Assembly: GCA_022266195.1 (NCBI GenBank)
Contig: WHVY01000004.1
Span: 7,209,501-7,273,500 of the forward strand
From: Tetranychus cinnabarinus
Lineage: Eukaryota > Arthropoda > Arachnida > Trombidiformes > Tetranychidae
Length of the DNA: 64,000 nt
Direction: 5' to 3'
Part shown: positions 1-12,600 of the stretch, piece by piece
How positions within the stretch are numbered: the stretch's first letter is position 1
Layout: the number at the start of each line of letters is the position of its first letter
Translations under genes and position numbers: made by a program
Notes under the pieces: model-generated
Databases searched by the model: none
What the model was told of the DNA's origin: nothing
Seen by the model: the letters and a program-made list of their open reading frames with translations, nothing else

Positions 1-187
1 GAAAATGATAGACAATTAAAATTGAGCTCAAGTTGAAATTGAATTTGATAACAGGAGCCTGGAATGGAGGCAGGGATTGAAAACTGGAGTGAAGTGAAAC
101 GAAATGAAGAAAAGGTTAAATGAATGAAATGAATGTGACAGAGACACATTTGATTATCAATCATTTTTCACTCTTTGAGCACAATTT
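1..187 (+). repeat. Left arm of a long-range inverted repeat (partner at 38916-39104)
   Basis: Bases 1-187 read as the reverse complement of 38916-39104 with only a few substitutions and one or two single-base gaps. Both copies share the run around GAGCTCAAGTTGAAATTGAA and, at the other end, GAGACACATTTGATTATCAA. The left copy touches the window edge, so its true start lies outside. No open frame conserved in both copies was found, so this is probably a dispersed non-coding repeat or a segmental inverted duplication. Confidence 0.85.
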
Positions 188-3100
188 ATTCAGTTAAATT
201 CAAAATAATGAAACTTCTATCCCAACAGAAAGGTGAACAAAAAAGTGTAAATCACAAAATTTTAAAACACTTTTTTCCTTTGCTCATTTCATTTGCATTT
301 TATATTGCAATTCCCAGTTCATATTAAAGAGTCTCTTATCCAGGTTCACTTTTCATCTAATTAACTCAATCTTAACACCATTCACCAAATTCAGAATTAA
401 TCTCAACTCTGAACATTTGCTTGTCGCTGGACTGTCCAATCAATTTATGCAAAAAAAGGATCAACAATCGACTACAAAATATTGAATAAATTTCACGTTT
501 GGCTTCATTTTTGCTCTGTTTAAAGGCGATAACAATGAAGTCAATTAGTCTGAATAATCAATCTTAGTCAACTTTGTCTTATGTCTTTGACTTTTTGGAA
601 ACTAATTTTACGTTAATTTTGATGATTTGATCAATTTTGATTTTCCTTTCAATATCAACTTAGAGGTTTCCTGAACCTTTTTCAATTTCAAAGATTCTCC
701 TCATGATTAACAATGAATTATTTTTAGTATTTGGGTTACGTAGGTGTGAATGGTTATGAAAATGTCAACAGAGAAGAAAAAAGTGTCAAAAAAGTCGAAT
801 TAATGTTTTCTTTTAATCATTTACACTTGAAGGTAATACACTGTTTCCAATGGTGCAAATCAAATATTGAGTTATCATTTCAATGAATAAAAATTAGCAA
901 ATCTTGAAACTGGTTCTTTTGACGAGTAAAATCTGCTTTTTGCAGATTCTTCTTGATTCCAACTTTTGTATCATTTTTTTCCTCTTAATTGCTACCTTGC
1001 ACCTGCACTAAGAAGAAACCTATTTCAACAATTAGCTTGGAAACTGAATTCAACTCAATTTCGGTTAAACCACGTTTCAGCAAGAAAATATTTGTCTAAC
1101 ATTAAGCTTCAAGTCAACAACAAGATAAAAGCATTTTACATCGTAAAAGCATTCAGCAAACACTGTAAGCAGCTTTACTAATAAATGTATTTATAGATGA
1201 AAAGATATTTTATTTTGAAAAATCCTCAAAATTATACCAAGTTATTCACAGCTTATGAGATAATCTTTGGGATCTTGATTAACCTCAACAAAACAGAAGC
1301 TTAAACAATGTCATTATTAAACTCCAATCATATTCTTACCACAACAATGATGTAAAATAGCTCGACAATAAACTTGAAACAGACAAGAAACAGAAATGAA
1401 ATTAAACTCAACAATCAACAGTTGAAATGATTGATCAAATTTGGGTTAAATTTTACTCTGAAAAGCTTTCATTTTTGCTTTTAGGCGACTTTCAAGTCAA
1501 TCATTTGGATGCTCATTATTAAAGCAATCTTGATATGAGAATGAATCTAAAATGAAATTGATATAAAATTGTTTTTAATGAATAACTTAAATCAGCAATT
1601 AAAGTGAAACATAATTTGTAAGAAAATGTATTTTTAGATTTAACAGGGAATCATAAAGGTCTACAGTTACGTGAAAACATTTGACATTAAATAACAATTT
1701 ATACAATTACGATTCTAATGCATGAGAACCCAAATAATGTTAAAGCGAAAGGAAATTTTGAGCAAATTATTTCAACAAAATACAAATTATTATTTAAATT
1801 ATATTTTATACAATTTACTCCAAATTTTAACATAAATTATTCAAATATCACTTTCTTATTCTGAGCATTAAATTATTATTGAATTGTTTACGATTGAAAA
1901 GGATATTGAAAAGATTATCACTTGTAAATTGAAAAATGATTCAATTGACGAAACGAATGGAACTAAAAATTGTACAAAATGAATTCGAGTTTGAAGAAGG
2001 GGAAAAAGTTCGTTAATTTCATCATTGGATAATCATTTGTGAATTTTGAATTCAACTCTGAAGTGAAACAGAAACAATCTTGCATCTGATTGAATGTGTT
2101 ATGAAAATTGTAGTTTTGTTGGAATGAAAGAAACGGAAGAAATTCGAAGCCATCAATCAAAAGTTTCTCCATGTTCATGGGACAGAATTAGGCTTGCAAT
2201 CACAAGTGTGTTCACAGTTTCATCAATTCATCTTGATAGAAGACAATCGAAATGACAGAATATTTTTGCTTCTTTTTTCTCTTGTTTTTTGCTTCATCAC
2301 ATCCAGAATATTATCGTTACCATGTTATCCGAGATTGCATTTCAACAATATATTTTGTTGTGAAACATTCAACTCTCAATCATGTTTATAATTCACAAGA
2401 ATCACTCTCAATGTTATTCTCATAAAAGATGAAATTGTTCATTTTCCAAAAGTTCAATGTTTATCCGTTTCCCTGGTAAATGTTGTCCTTTGGAGTTGAA
2501 TTTAAAGCTAATTTCATGGAATGCTCGGCCAAGGAATATTTATTCAACATTTGCATCATCTTCTTATTAATCCATCAACATCATTTTTTTTCTTCGTTTT
2601 TTTTCTCTTCCTTGTTCGACTTTTCCTGCAAGTGTTGAATAATCATGCAATTTTTTCGCTTTAATTTTCGCTGGCATCAATCCTTTGAAGTCGAAATTGA
2701 AACGTTATATCAATTTACTTGATTCATAAAAATTTCAGTCAATTCTGACATAATTTTTCCGCCGAACTGCAAAACTGACACTTTATGTCTAGAGTCCATT
2801 TTTGGATAATTAAACTGTTCAGTGGCCTGAGTTAAAGATGAAAAACTGTGTGGACTTTATATTCACATTGATCTTGTCAGACACTTTTCAGGTTCATTAA
2901 ATAAGTTATTCATGTTTCCAATATTCAATGTACACTAACCTTTCAATTTCATCAATCATGTTTTCACTTCCTAATATCCTTGCCCTCAATTTCATCTAAA
3001 CTTTGTCATCTTTTTCTCATTTCAATCTTGTTCAACTTTTCTCACATTTTACTGTTTATTCCTTTAACAGTAACCATAAATTGCAATTAAAAACTTTATT

Positions 3101-6100
3101 AATATTTCAAATTGTTTACTTTGACTGTAAAAATGGTTAAAGCTTTTGGAAGATCGTGAAAATTGTTTCCAATGTTAACCTGAAAATTTTATCAAAACTG
3201 TTTCGCTTTCATTAGTACTTATTGCTAATGAAAGCAACTGAAAGGCTCAACTAATTAAGAAATGTTGAGGCGAAAGTTCAGTGAAACTTTTCTGTGAACT
3301 TTTCTTCCAATCGTCAGCTCTGGTTGTGAGTTGATTGATGTTTACACGCTTTAAAGATCGAAGTTGATGCTTTTAACTTTCGACTTTTGATGTTCTCAAT
3401 CGATCGAGATAAAGTAACTAAATTGACTAGCAATTTGGGGAAGTTGACTGAGAAATTGTAATTTCTAAATCAGTAAATGCTTCAATTTACCATTTCGTTT
3501 AATCATCTTTTGACAGACTAAAGTTTTAAAAGTTGCATGAAAATTTATTGCAATCAAATTGATTTGAGTTGTAACAGTTTGTCAAGTGAAATTATTCAAA
3601 TCAATTGAAGTTTGAGCTTGCCAAAATGCTTGTAACTTGCTGACTTCCAATTATCGATTCTCTTTCAAAAACTCATTAGCGGAATAATAGAAAAGTTGAC
3701 ATAAATCGATAATTTGCTGAGTTGGAAAAGGGTGAAAGTATAAAGATTTAGGTTCAATGATAAATGCACAATGAACAAAATGTTATCCAAGAGTTTAAAT
3801 TTATTTGGATCAACTTACAATTCAGCAAAAATTATCAATCGGATCAATAAACTTCAACTGTTAATCAACTTTATCTCAATAATGCAAAATAATCCGATGA
3901 CAATCACGCTGAACAAAAGGCAGCTTAAACGATTAGCGATCAAATTGGCAAAAGCTAATTCAACCAGTTTTTTGCAACATTCAATGTTAACTCATATTTC
4001 AAGATTTGAACCAATGATGAACAATCATAATCAACCTTCAGAGTCTGAAGTTCAGACTTCAACTCTGTTGCCACAAAAATAAAGCGAAACGTTCATCTCA
4101 ATTTGATGAAAGTCTTTGACTTATCCTAGGAAACTGGTTATTAGAGTCAAATTAACTTTTAATCATCAAGACTGTCATCGATATTGGCTATTGCCTTATC
4201 TTGTAATACAATGATGTCCATCAAGCATTGACCAGTTTTTGGTTTGTTAACCTATTAGCTGAACGTGATAAATAAATGGGTTTTTAACTTGGAATCGGGT
4301 TGATTACCATTGAACCCATTTCCATAAGGATAATCAAACAAGTGCACATAACTTGTATGATGTACACTTCAACATGTACACTCTGTTATGATATAATCAT
4401 TTATTTAATCTGATGAAACTTGGGTCAAATGAAAAGATAAACATGGAAATATCATTCCCTGACAATTGAACCTTAATTCAATCAATTATTCAATAATGAG
4501 AACAAGAAATGAAATAAAGATCCATTTTTGTTTTCCTTTTCTCTGTCCTTTGGTCCAGGCTTTGCTTGTCTTTGCCTTTTATAACAATATAACAAACAAT
4601 TCAGAAATGATTTTGTCACATTGTTATCGATTCAGTGATAACAACATTTGAATCATGATTTAACCTTGAACTGATTCCAGAATGATTCACTGATGATAAA
4701 ACTGAAGCCTGAAAAAATGTTCACAATTTGCTTCTTTTTTTGTCTTGTCCTGAATGTAACTGTCATTTGTTTGCATTTGTTGCCATTACAATTGTAAAAC
4801 TCATAGTAAATGGTTTTTCACTGTTTTTTTGGGTTCTATCAATTTGTTTTATTTGAAAAGGTTTAACCCAAACCAGTTATTAAGATTAGTCACTCCAATT
4901 GTTTAATTGAAACAGTTTGAAAACAACTTCTGATGGATCCAACAAATTAAATATTTTCACTTCAAATGTCAACTTGAAAGAGGGAAAAAAAGATTCTAAT
5001 TGTCACAATTAAACATTGTTTTTCAATTGGAAACGTGAATCAATTATAATTTAATTTCCATCATCAAATTTGTCCTTTTTGGTCTCTCCAGTCAATACAA
5101 TGTCTTGATGATTACAGGTTAATTAAGCTTTTAATTATCTTGCTAATTTATTCATCTTCACATTAATCTGTAACTTCCGTATAATTAAATGAATGTTGAT
5201 CAGGCAAAATGGTGCAATTAGGGAATTGCTAATTGATTAAATATTAATCAAAAATGACATTTACATGACATTTTTGTAAATTGTATCTAATTTTGTTGCC
5301 AATGTTTTTCAATTCATCTTTGATTTCAGGTTAAGTTGGCTTTTCGTTGCTGGATCAAGGGACAAAATAACTAAATCTAATTAACTCACAATGGAAAGAG
5401 TAAATTGATTAAGTCAACAATTTGTGGTGAAAACATTTTTAAGCTTGTTTTTTAACCCAGAAATTAGAGATTGAAATTTTCGTCTCTTTTATAAATAGTA
5501 ATATTTCAGTGTTACAATCAGCTATTAGCTAACGCATTGATACTCTTAATTCAATTACAACTGTGTTTGGTAACTGGAGTTGAACTGTTTTTTTAACTGC
5601 TACAACAGCAACTTTGAACAACTCTTAAGATGATGATTGTGTTGATGATGAAACTGTCAGTAATAACAATTTACTTTCCACTTATCTATACAACACTTAA
5701 TTTAATTGCCAATAAAAGCATTTATAATTTGCTGGACTTTTGATCAGCTTTGTACGTTGATTGTTCTGAAGGGATTGAACAATTGGATTTAATATTTGGC
5801 TTTAAAGATGTTGGTAAAAAAGGTGAATATTTGGCCAACTTTAATTGTTCCTTGCAATCAACTGGAGCCAATTTTTCTGCTTGTCTGGTTAAACTGATCT
5901 GGACATTTGACTGGGAAGCGAATTTTCTGGTCAAATTTCATTTACCATTGATTAAACAAGTTAATCAGGGATATTTATATATAATGATAAATAGGTATCA
6001 ATCAAAAAGATGAGATTGATGAGCAAGGACCAGGTTGACTTGATGACAGTATCAGTTGTTATGAAAAGTCAACATTATTATTTCTTTGCTTTTTGCATGT

Positions 6101-6877
6101 GAATAAATTACAGTTGAACACATTATTATTTGGCAACGATGATTAGATTTAGAGGTTGAAAGACAAGTATAATTGAATCAAGTCAATTGATTAAACACAC
6201 GGCAGAATATAGAAGCACACTAATTAATAATGTTGCCTTTATTCAATTTGGTTATTGAGAAAGGGTCACAAACCAAACAATGGATAAAAAAAGACATATT
6301 TTTTTCCATTCCATCCACAATAAGTTAATCAATCTGCAGGAAAATGTTGTGTTTTAACAAATATCTGGTGTCCACTTTTGATAGATGAAATTTCAGGATT
6401 TCAGGAAACAGAATAGCAGTTTCATCTCCATGACTTAACACTCTTGTACATCCTGATAATCATTTACTTTCAGGTTTAGCATTCTAATCCACACATTTCC
6501 GATCTCATCAGGCTTACGGGAATACCAGAATGGAAACCAGATTACGAATATGAAAGCAAAAAATGTTTTTTGTTCACTCTTCCATCCGTTTTAATCTTGA
6601 ACCTAGTTTTTTTGGAGAAAGAGATTTTTTTGATTATATTAATCAATGTGTATTCAATTTTGTATCATCACTGTTTTTTACTTTTCATGATAAGAACAAG
6701 ATGATGATGATCAGGAAAGGAAATCCTTTTCCATTATTACCTGAGGATCCTGTAAATAGATGCATTTATTACATACATCTAGTGGGATGTAGTGAGTGTG
6801 TAAGTTGACTTTTTTTGGCTTGCTTCGTCACAGGAAATCTCCTCTTGGGCTTCCTTTTGTGTGTGTCAGATTTACAG
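188..6877. other. AT-rich stretch without a supported gene
   Basis: Only short open frames occur, none with a recognisable domain. The longest are 103 codons at 3771-4082 and 87 codons at 5750-6013; both lack family similarity. I looked here for the transmembrane 1-3 exons of the tachykinin receptor, ending in Asp-Arg before a donor site, and found none. If this stretch is intronic it belongs to that receptor gene; otherwise it is intergenic. Confidence 0.5.
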
Positions 6878-6913
6878 TATTTAAGGTAAATCGAAAAGAG
6901 ACATTTTTCATTC
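6878..6913 (+). promoter_or_regulatory. TATA box and initiator of the Gly/Tyr-rich gene
   Basis: TATTTAAG begins at 6878 and an initiator-like TCATTC has its A at 6910. The 32-base spacing is what a TATA/Inr core promoter needs. It predicts a 5' leader of about 100 bases before the ATG at 7011. Confidence 0.6.
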
Positions 6914-7010
6914 AACAGTTCTTGCTTGTTTAGTTCATTCAAATCTGAACACAGTCTTTACTTTTTGCTTTTTCAATTTTTGTTCAAACAAAAAACAAAA
7001 ACCAATCAAC

Positions 7011-7509
7011 ATGAATTCAATGGTTACACTCGTTTTGGCAGTCATTGCTATCTGTTTATACATCGGAGTCCCCATGGTTGAAGCTGGTTTCCTCGGTGGT
7101 GGTTACGGGTAAGTCATTTAATCCTTTTATTTTGCATCCAAATCAACTCCATCTTGGTTGGATTAAAATCCCTTGCCAGTTTTCAAAAACTAGATTACTC
7201 AATATTTTGAAAACAAAATTGTTGATAGACAGGTGAATTGACAACATTTGAAATGTTTTGGTGAAGTGATTCATCTTCAATCCATCTTCTTTTCAACATT
7301 TCGCTTGGCATTTTAGTCCATACATCCAAATTCAAAATGAATCCAACCTTGTCCATGTTCTTGACTAATTGATTGTCTTTTCTGTTAATTACAGCGGTGG
7401 TTATGGCCGACCCTACGGTGGTGGCTACGGTGGTGGCTACGGTAGTGGATACGGTGGTGGATACGGTGGATACCGACGAGGATATGGTGGATACGGTTAC
7501 GGTCGATAG
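7011..7509 (+). CDS. Short secreted Gly/Tyr-rich repeat protein
   Basis: Two exons, 7011-7108 and 7395-7509, join across a GT-AG intron (donor GGTAAGT, acceptor TTACAG, phase 2) to give 70 residues. Residues 1-25 are a classic signal peptide (hydrophobic core, cleavage likely after Val-Glu-Ala). The rest is almost only Gly and Tyr with a few Arg, in repeats of GGY or GYG, and ends in GYGR. Such proteins in arthropods are usually cuticular, silk or glue components, or antimicrobial peptides; the sequence alone cannot decide which. There are no cysteines. A TATA/Inr promoter lies about 100 bases upstream, and ATTAAA at 7782-7787 could be the poly(A) signal. It lies 2.1 kb before the visible tachykinin receptor exons, on the same strand, and may be nested in that gene's intron. 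Confidence 0.85.
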
Positions 7510-9601
7510 AAACTTTCAATTCCAATCCCAATTATCAGCTAAGATTGAGTTCGCGGCAAACAATCCATTAACCAATTTTGATGTCGTTTAGATTATTTTC
7601 TTAATATTAATCCTTTTTTAATCAATTATCCTTTACCATCGACTTGAAAGACAATTTAACTGTTGATAGAGATCGCTAACCTGGTTCGCTTTTTCCATTA
7701 TACTTTGATAAACAAAGTTAAGATGTTTATAATTTTGTATTTGATGTCTTTGAAAATGGCAACCTCGATACAGCAACAGAAATTAAATTAAAAAGTTCTT
7801 GAATGCATTATAATTACATTTTCGATGATCATTTTTTTTTATTATTTCTAGATTTGAATAATCTTTTCAAAACACTTTATAATTGCAAGGTTGAAGCTTA
7901 TAAATTTATCAGGACAAAATTTAATTTTGCAAAAATGCAACAACATTATCAAGTGATCTTGTTATTAAATTTTTTTCTCGAGCATATTGGTTACCAGCAA
8001 AAATCATCCAATTATTGATTTACGCCGTTCACTTGTTTTCTCATTAACTTTTCAATTCTATTATCATCGGCCAACACTTTTCAATTTGTATTATTGTATT
8101 AATGTTGATTGTTTTGCACTACTATCAACAACTTCTACAAACAAATTGTCATTTGAATTGTTTTCCATTATTTTTTGAATCTTTTTGCTCCTGTTTTTTT
8201 TTGTTTCACTGTAACATTTAAGTTCCATTATATTTCAAGGTTGTTATTATATTGATGATGGTGATGAGGATTAAGAAGCAAAAGACGAAAAGAGATACAG
8301 AAAAAAAACTTGTATCATGTTATTTTTACTCTTCATCACAAGCAGAATGAAGAAAAGGTCGTTTTATCTCTACAAGCCTGAGATGAATTGAGTTAAACAA
8401 TGAGGATGTTTGAAATGATGATTATGATGATGAAGGACAGCCTTTTGAAAAAAAGCAACTCAAAAGAGATGCATAATGAAAGACAGTGATGATATATTAG
8501 AAGTCTTGAACAAATCAAAAAAAGGAGTAAGGTAAAGATACAATTATTTTATAAGATGAAAAAAAGGAAGACGATGATGATTATGATGATGATAATGGTG
8601 AAGAGAGGCCATTTTGATGGGAAAAAAACAGGAAGAAAAACCGTAAGAAATGGAAAAGTGAAATACAAAAGGAAACCATAAATCCTATTGGAAGATATGA
8701 ATATCCATGAATATGAGATAAATTGTTATTTTGTAAGTTATTGATTAATAAAGATGGCTAAATTGTATTTAACTGGATCAATCAATTATTCACAGCTAAA
8801 TTGAAACATTAAAGATGATCATGGAAATGTTCAACATTAAAACTAGGAATTAATCAACTATTTCACTTAATTTCAACACATGTTTCCCGGTTAAACCAAT
8901 TTGGCGCCATCTTTACCAATTTTCTGGTTGAAGGGGCAATCATTGTTTTCCCCTTAATTTTAAGAAAAGAAAGAGAATTAATCACTTTCTTTCTAATCAC
9001 ATTTTAATCGGGAGATGGCGACATTTAAAAGTTTGATCAATGCACCGGTTGTGCGACAGTTATTTTTAATCAATCTCCAAAAATCGATCCTCTTTCTTTA
9101 ATTGATTTACATATTCAATTTGTGTCTCCCTTTTGATTATAATTAATGTTGAAATGTCAAAGTGCCTAGTTAATCAATTTTAAAATGTGTAGTTCAATTT
9201 ATTGACAAATGTATACTTATTTATAAAGTGAACCCAAATTTACCAGTTTTTTTGTTTTACACGGTTACTTATCACACCCTGAATGTCTACTCTTTGGGAT
9301 TTTACATTTTGTCAATCATTTGAAATGTCTAAAACTGGGGTAAGGTCATCATCACTGGTATATTAATCAAATTAATTAATGTTGACTTGAATTAATGTTC
9401 TCATCACATGATGAGGTGATGAATTTTTAATTATAAGGCGACTACAGGTTTGATTGATTAAATATCGTCAACTCAAAGCTACTTGTGTTACCTTTTCAAT
9501 GATTTCATTCTATTTTTTTTCTTTTCTTGTTTCCCTTCCTTTTCCTCTTCTTCTCGCTATCTCTTTTAATGATGATTAATTAATTGGTTAATTAATCAAA
9601 G
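7510..9601. other. Non-coding stretch before the receptor exon, with a low-complexity tract
   Basis: After the 3' UTR of the Gly/Tyr-rich gene there is no supported exon. About 8240-8660 is purine-rich and full of GAT/GAA-type triplets (for example GATGATGATTATGATGATGA). The last bases form the acceptor (ATCAAAG) for the receptor exon at 9602. Confidence 0.55.
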
Positions 9602-12600
9602 GTATATTGCTGTTGTCCATCCACTGAAACCTCGGATGACCAAACATCAAGTTATGCTGATTATAATCATGGTCTGGAGTTTAGCAGCTTTATTATCACT
9701 TCCTAATTTACTTTACTCTGAACTGTTTACCATACCCTTTCAAGATGGAGGCTATCGAGTGGTCTGTATTTTAGTTTGGCCTGATGGTTATGCTGGACAA
9801 TCAACATTAGATTACCTGTGAGTAGTTTTTATGCACATTTTAACCCATTAATCACCATCAATCAATAACCTTAACAACCCATGGAGTATCTTTCATGTTC
9901 ACGATTTGTTTTACTCCCAATAAAAGCACAGCCTAATTGAAACCAACAGAACTAACAGCTAATTACTCTTTCTAATACCATTAAACATAGATATCAAGAC
10001 TTTAGTTTATTAGCTATTGCAAGATTCAGAATCTAAATTGTTATCCGATCTTTACTTTGTAACAATTTTTTAAACAACCTTTCTATCTGTGGATCACATG
10101 TTTTATTGTAATAGTTTTTTTTCCTTTTTATCAATTACAACCAAAGTAAAGCAATATCAATGATGAACCTGAAAGATCAGTTTACAATTCCTCAATCAAT
10201 CCCTTTTAACAAAATTGTCATACAATCTGAAATTTGTTATCTATATTTTTATTCCAACATTTCCAACCTTTCCTTTAATTATAAAAAGTAATTTCACCCA
10301 GTAAATGCCTTGTGAAAAGAGGATTAAAGTCTTTTAAAGTGATGATTATACATGATGATTGTAATTATTTACAGCAATTTATGTGTTTAAAAGAAAGGCC
10401 AAGATGTTTATTCAGAATTAAAGTTAACTTTAACGCTTTAGCTTCCCATAACTTTAGTTGATTCCTGATTGTTTCGTTGTTAACAAAATTCTGGCATTTT
10501 TCATTACTGTTTGCTCCTTCAACTGTATAATAATGATTCTGAAGAGATATCATCAATTCAAGTACTTCTCAACCTTTCAATATACATATATTTATATAAA
10601 ATAAATATGCGTAAAAATAGTTTATTAGCAATATTATTTAAATATGGAATCATTTTAAGAGGATTAGATGAGTTGAGTTTCCTAAAGCACAAACAAAATG
10701 ATTGATATTTAATGGACTAAAACTTGAGTAACTATCAAATGTAGCCATTAGATATAACCCAAGTTAAGTGATGGACCGGTTAACCAAACCAGAGACTGAA
10801 CAGGAGAAAACAATTTTTCATTGATTTACCTAAATGCAAACTAAAGTGTGAAAAATGACCCAAATGGACCCAAAAGGTTGAAAAACAATGGCAATGCATT
10901 TGCCTGAAGCATTTGACTCTCTGATTTGATTGTTGCCTTTTTATTTGTATTATTTAGTGTCAATGTAAATACTAACAAAGGACTTGATGGACATTACTTG
11001 AACTACAGCCTCAAGTAAAATACAAAATTGTCAAATAGCCTAAACCTGGGAATCAAATAGCTTATCTCATGACAATCAGAAGCTATAAATATCTAACAGT
11101 GAACTTGAAACAAAAATTGATTGATTGCTTTTAAGCAAATCATTTTGATAGTTAATTATTTTGATGCAATCCCAATCGAGTGTTTAGTTGTTTACCGATT
11201 ATCATCGCCATTGGTTAATTCAAGATAGATTCTTGTCATCATAATGTTTGACAAATGAAGTTTCATTTTATCATTTCTCTTCTCATTTCTCATCATGTTC
11301 ATATTCAAGTTGATTTTTACGTTTTTTTCTCTGTACCTTCTTCTTCCTCCTTCATTGACTCGATAATCTGTTCTGATTGTTTCCAATTGACTTAATTTAA
11401 TGAGCATTCCTAATATCTATTGGGAATAATGTTTGTTGTTGAATGATCAAGCAAAAAAGCCAACAGTAAAGGCAGGGAAAAATAACATTTCTCAATGTGT
11501 CTTCATAAGGAGTAAAATCTGCTATCAAATAACACAATTTTATCAACAGTATTTTCGTTATTCTGTCTCGTACATTTACTCCTACTTGGTGATGACGATA
11601 ATGATAATTTTCAGTGAACAAAATCAATTGATAATGTTAATGATAATGATAGTTTGCAATGATGATGACAATAATGATATATTCTGGTCAAAGTTTCTTC
11701 CAACTTTCCTCAAGTATCTTTCATTTGTGTGTTGTGTGTGTGTGTGTGTCTATTTGTGTTTGTGTAACTTTGATTGTTTATCCAATCCAATCAGCTTTAT
11801 TAAGTTAACCGCACGTTACATCGCAATCTTTTTTAAACTGTTATCCGTCCATTTATATGTCCATGAAGGTCATTATCAACGTCAACTATCAATTGCACAA
11901 TTGGGCAAATTGCCATTTTTTACATTGTATTTGCTTACAATTGAACAATGTAGCCTCACCTAACAATTGTGTATCAATATCTGATCGACTCTTTGTGTGT
12001 GTGTGTCTTTCAAATCAACAATTAACAATCACAACCTTTATTTAACCAGTAAACATTGAGTTCAAATTTTAAATGATTATAATGGATAATAGCTTGGACA
12101 AATATTGATTTAATGTAGCTTCAATTTGACACAAAGCAACCTTAAACTGATGTCAAAAAACTACTCAATTGAATCGTAAAATCGATTGGCAAATACATTG
12201 CTTTATACAAAAAAATCCTAGTTATTTAGTTGCCAGAAATCAGCATGAAAAGTTAGCTTTAGCGAAGTCTTCAATTTTGATGTTTAATTGCGATGCCATA
12301 AGTAGTATGACATGGTTGACTCTAGCACACAACCGACAATCAATGCAGAGATCAGTCGGAAGAAAGTTCAACTGAACAGATAACATTGATGAAAGCCATT
12401 CTTTCCTCTGAGAAAACGGAGGATAGTTTATAAACCATGGAATCATGTTAACGATGACTTGATTCCGATTAAAGAATATGAATACAATTTACTTCAAAAT
12501 TAACTCCATTGTATATTCACTGGATTTATGCTTGAAAATGTTGAAGTTTTTTGTCGTTAGATTTTCTCAACTAAAAGTTACTAATTTTCATTGTAAATGC

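Noticed and set aside
3771..4082. 103-codon frame with TATA-like GTATAAAG upstream and AATAAA overlapping its stop
   Set aside because: Composition follows the AT-rich background, there is no signal peptide or domain, and the TATA-like word is only about 30 bases before the ATG. A few frames of this length are expected by chance in such sequence.
5750..6013. 87-codon frame with fairly protein-like sequence (CSEGIEQLDLIFGFKDVG)
   Set aside because: A possible acceptor (TTTTGATCAG) precedes it and GTATCA follows, but no neighbouring exon or family similarity supports it. It does not resemble the missing receptor TM segments.
11433..11963. 176-codon plus-strand open frame in the receptor intron
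   Set aside because: It begins at a non-ATG codon, runs through a TG microsatellite and AT-rich repeats, has no domain and overlaps a minus-strand frame of similar quality. The open length is explained by low complexity.
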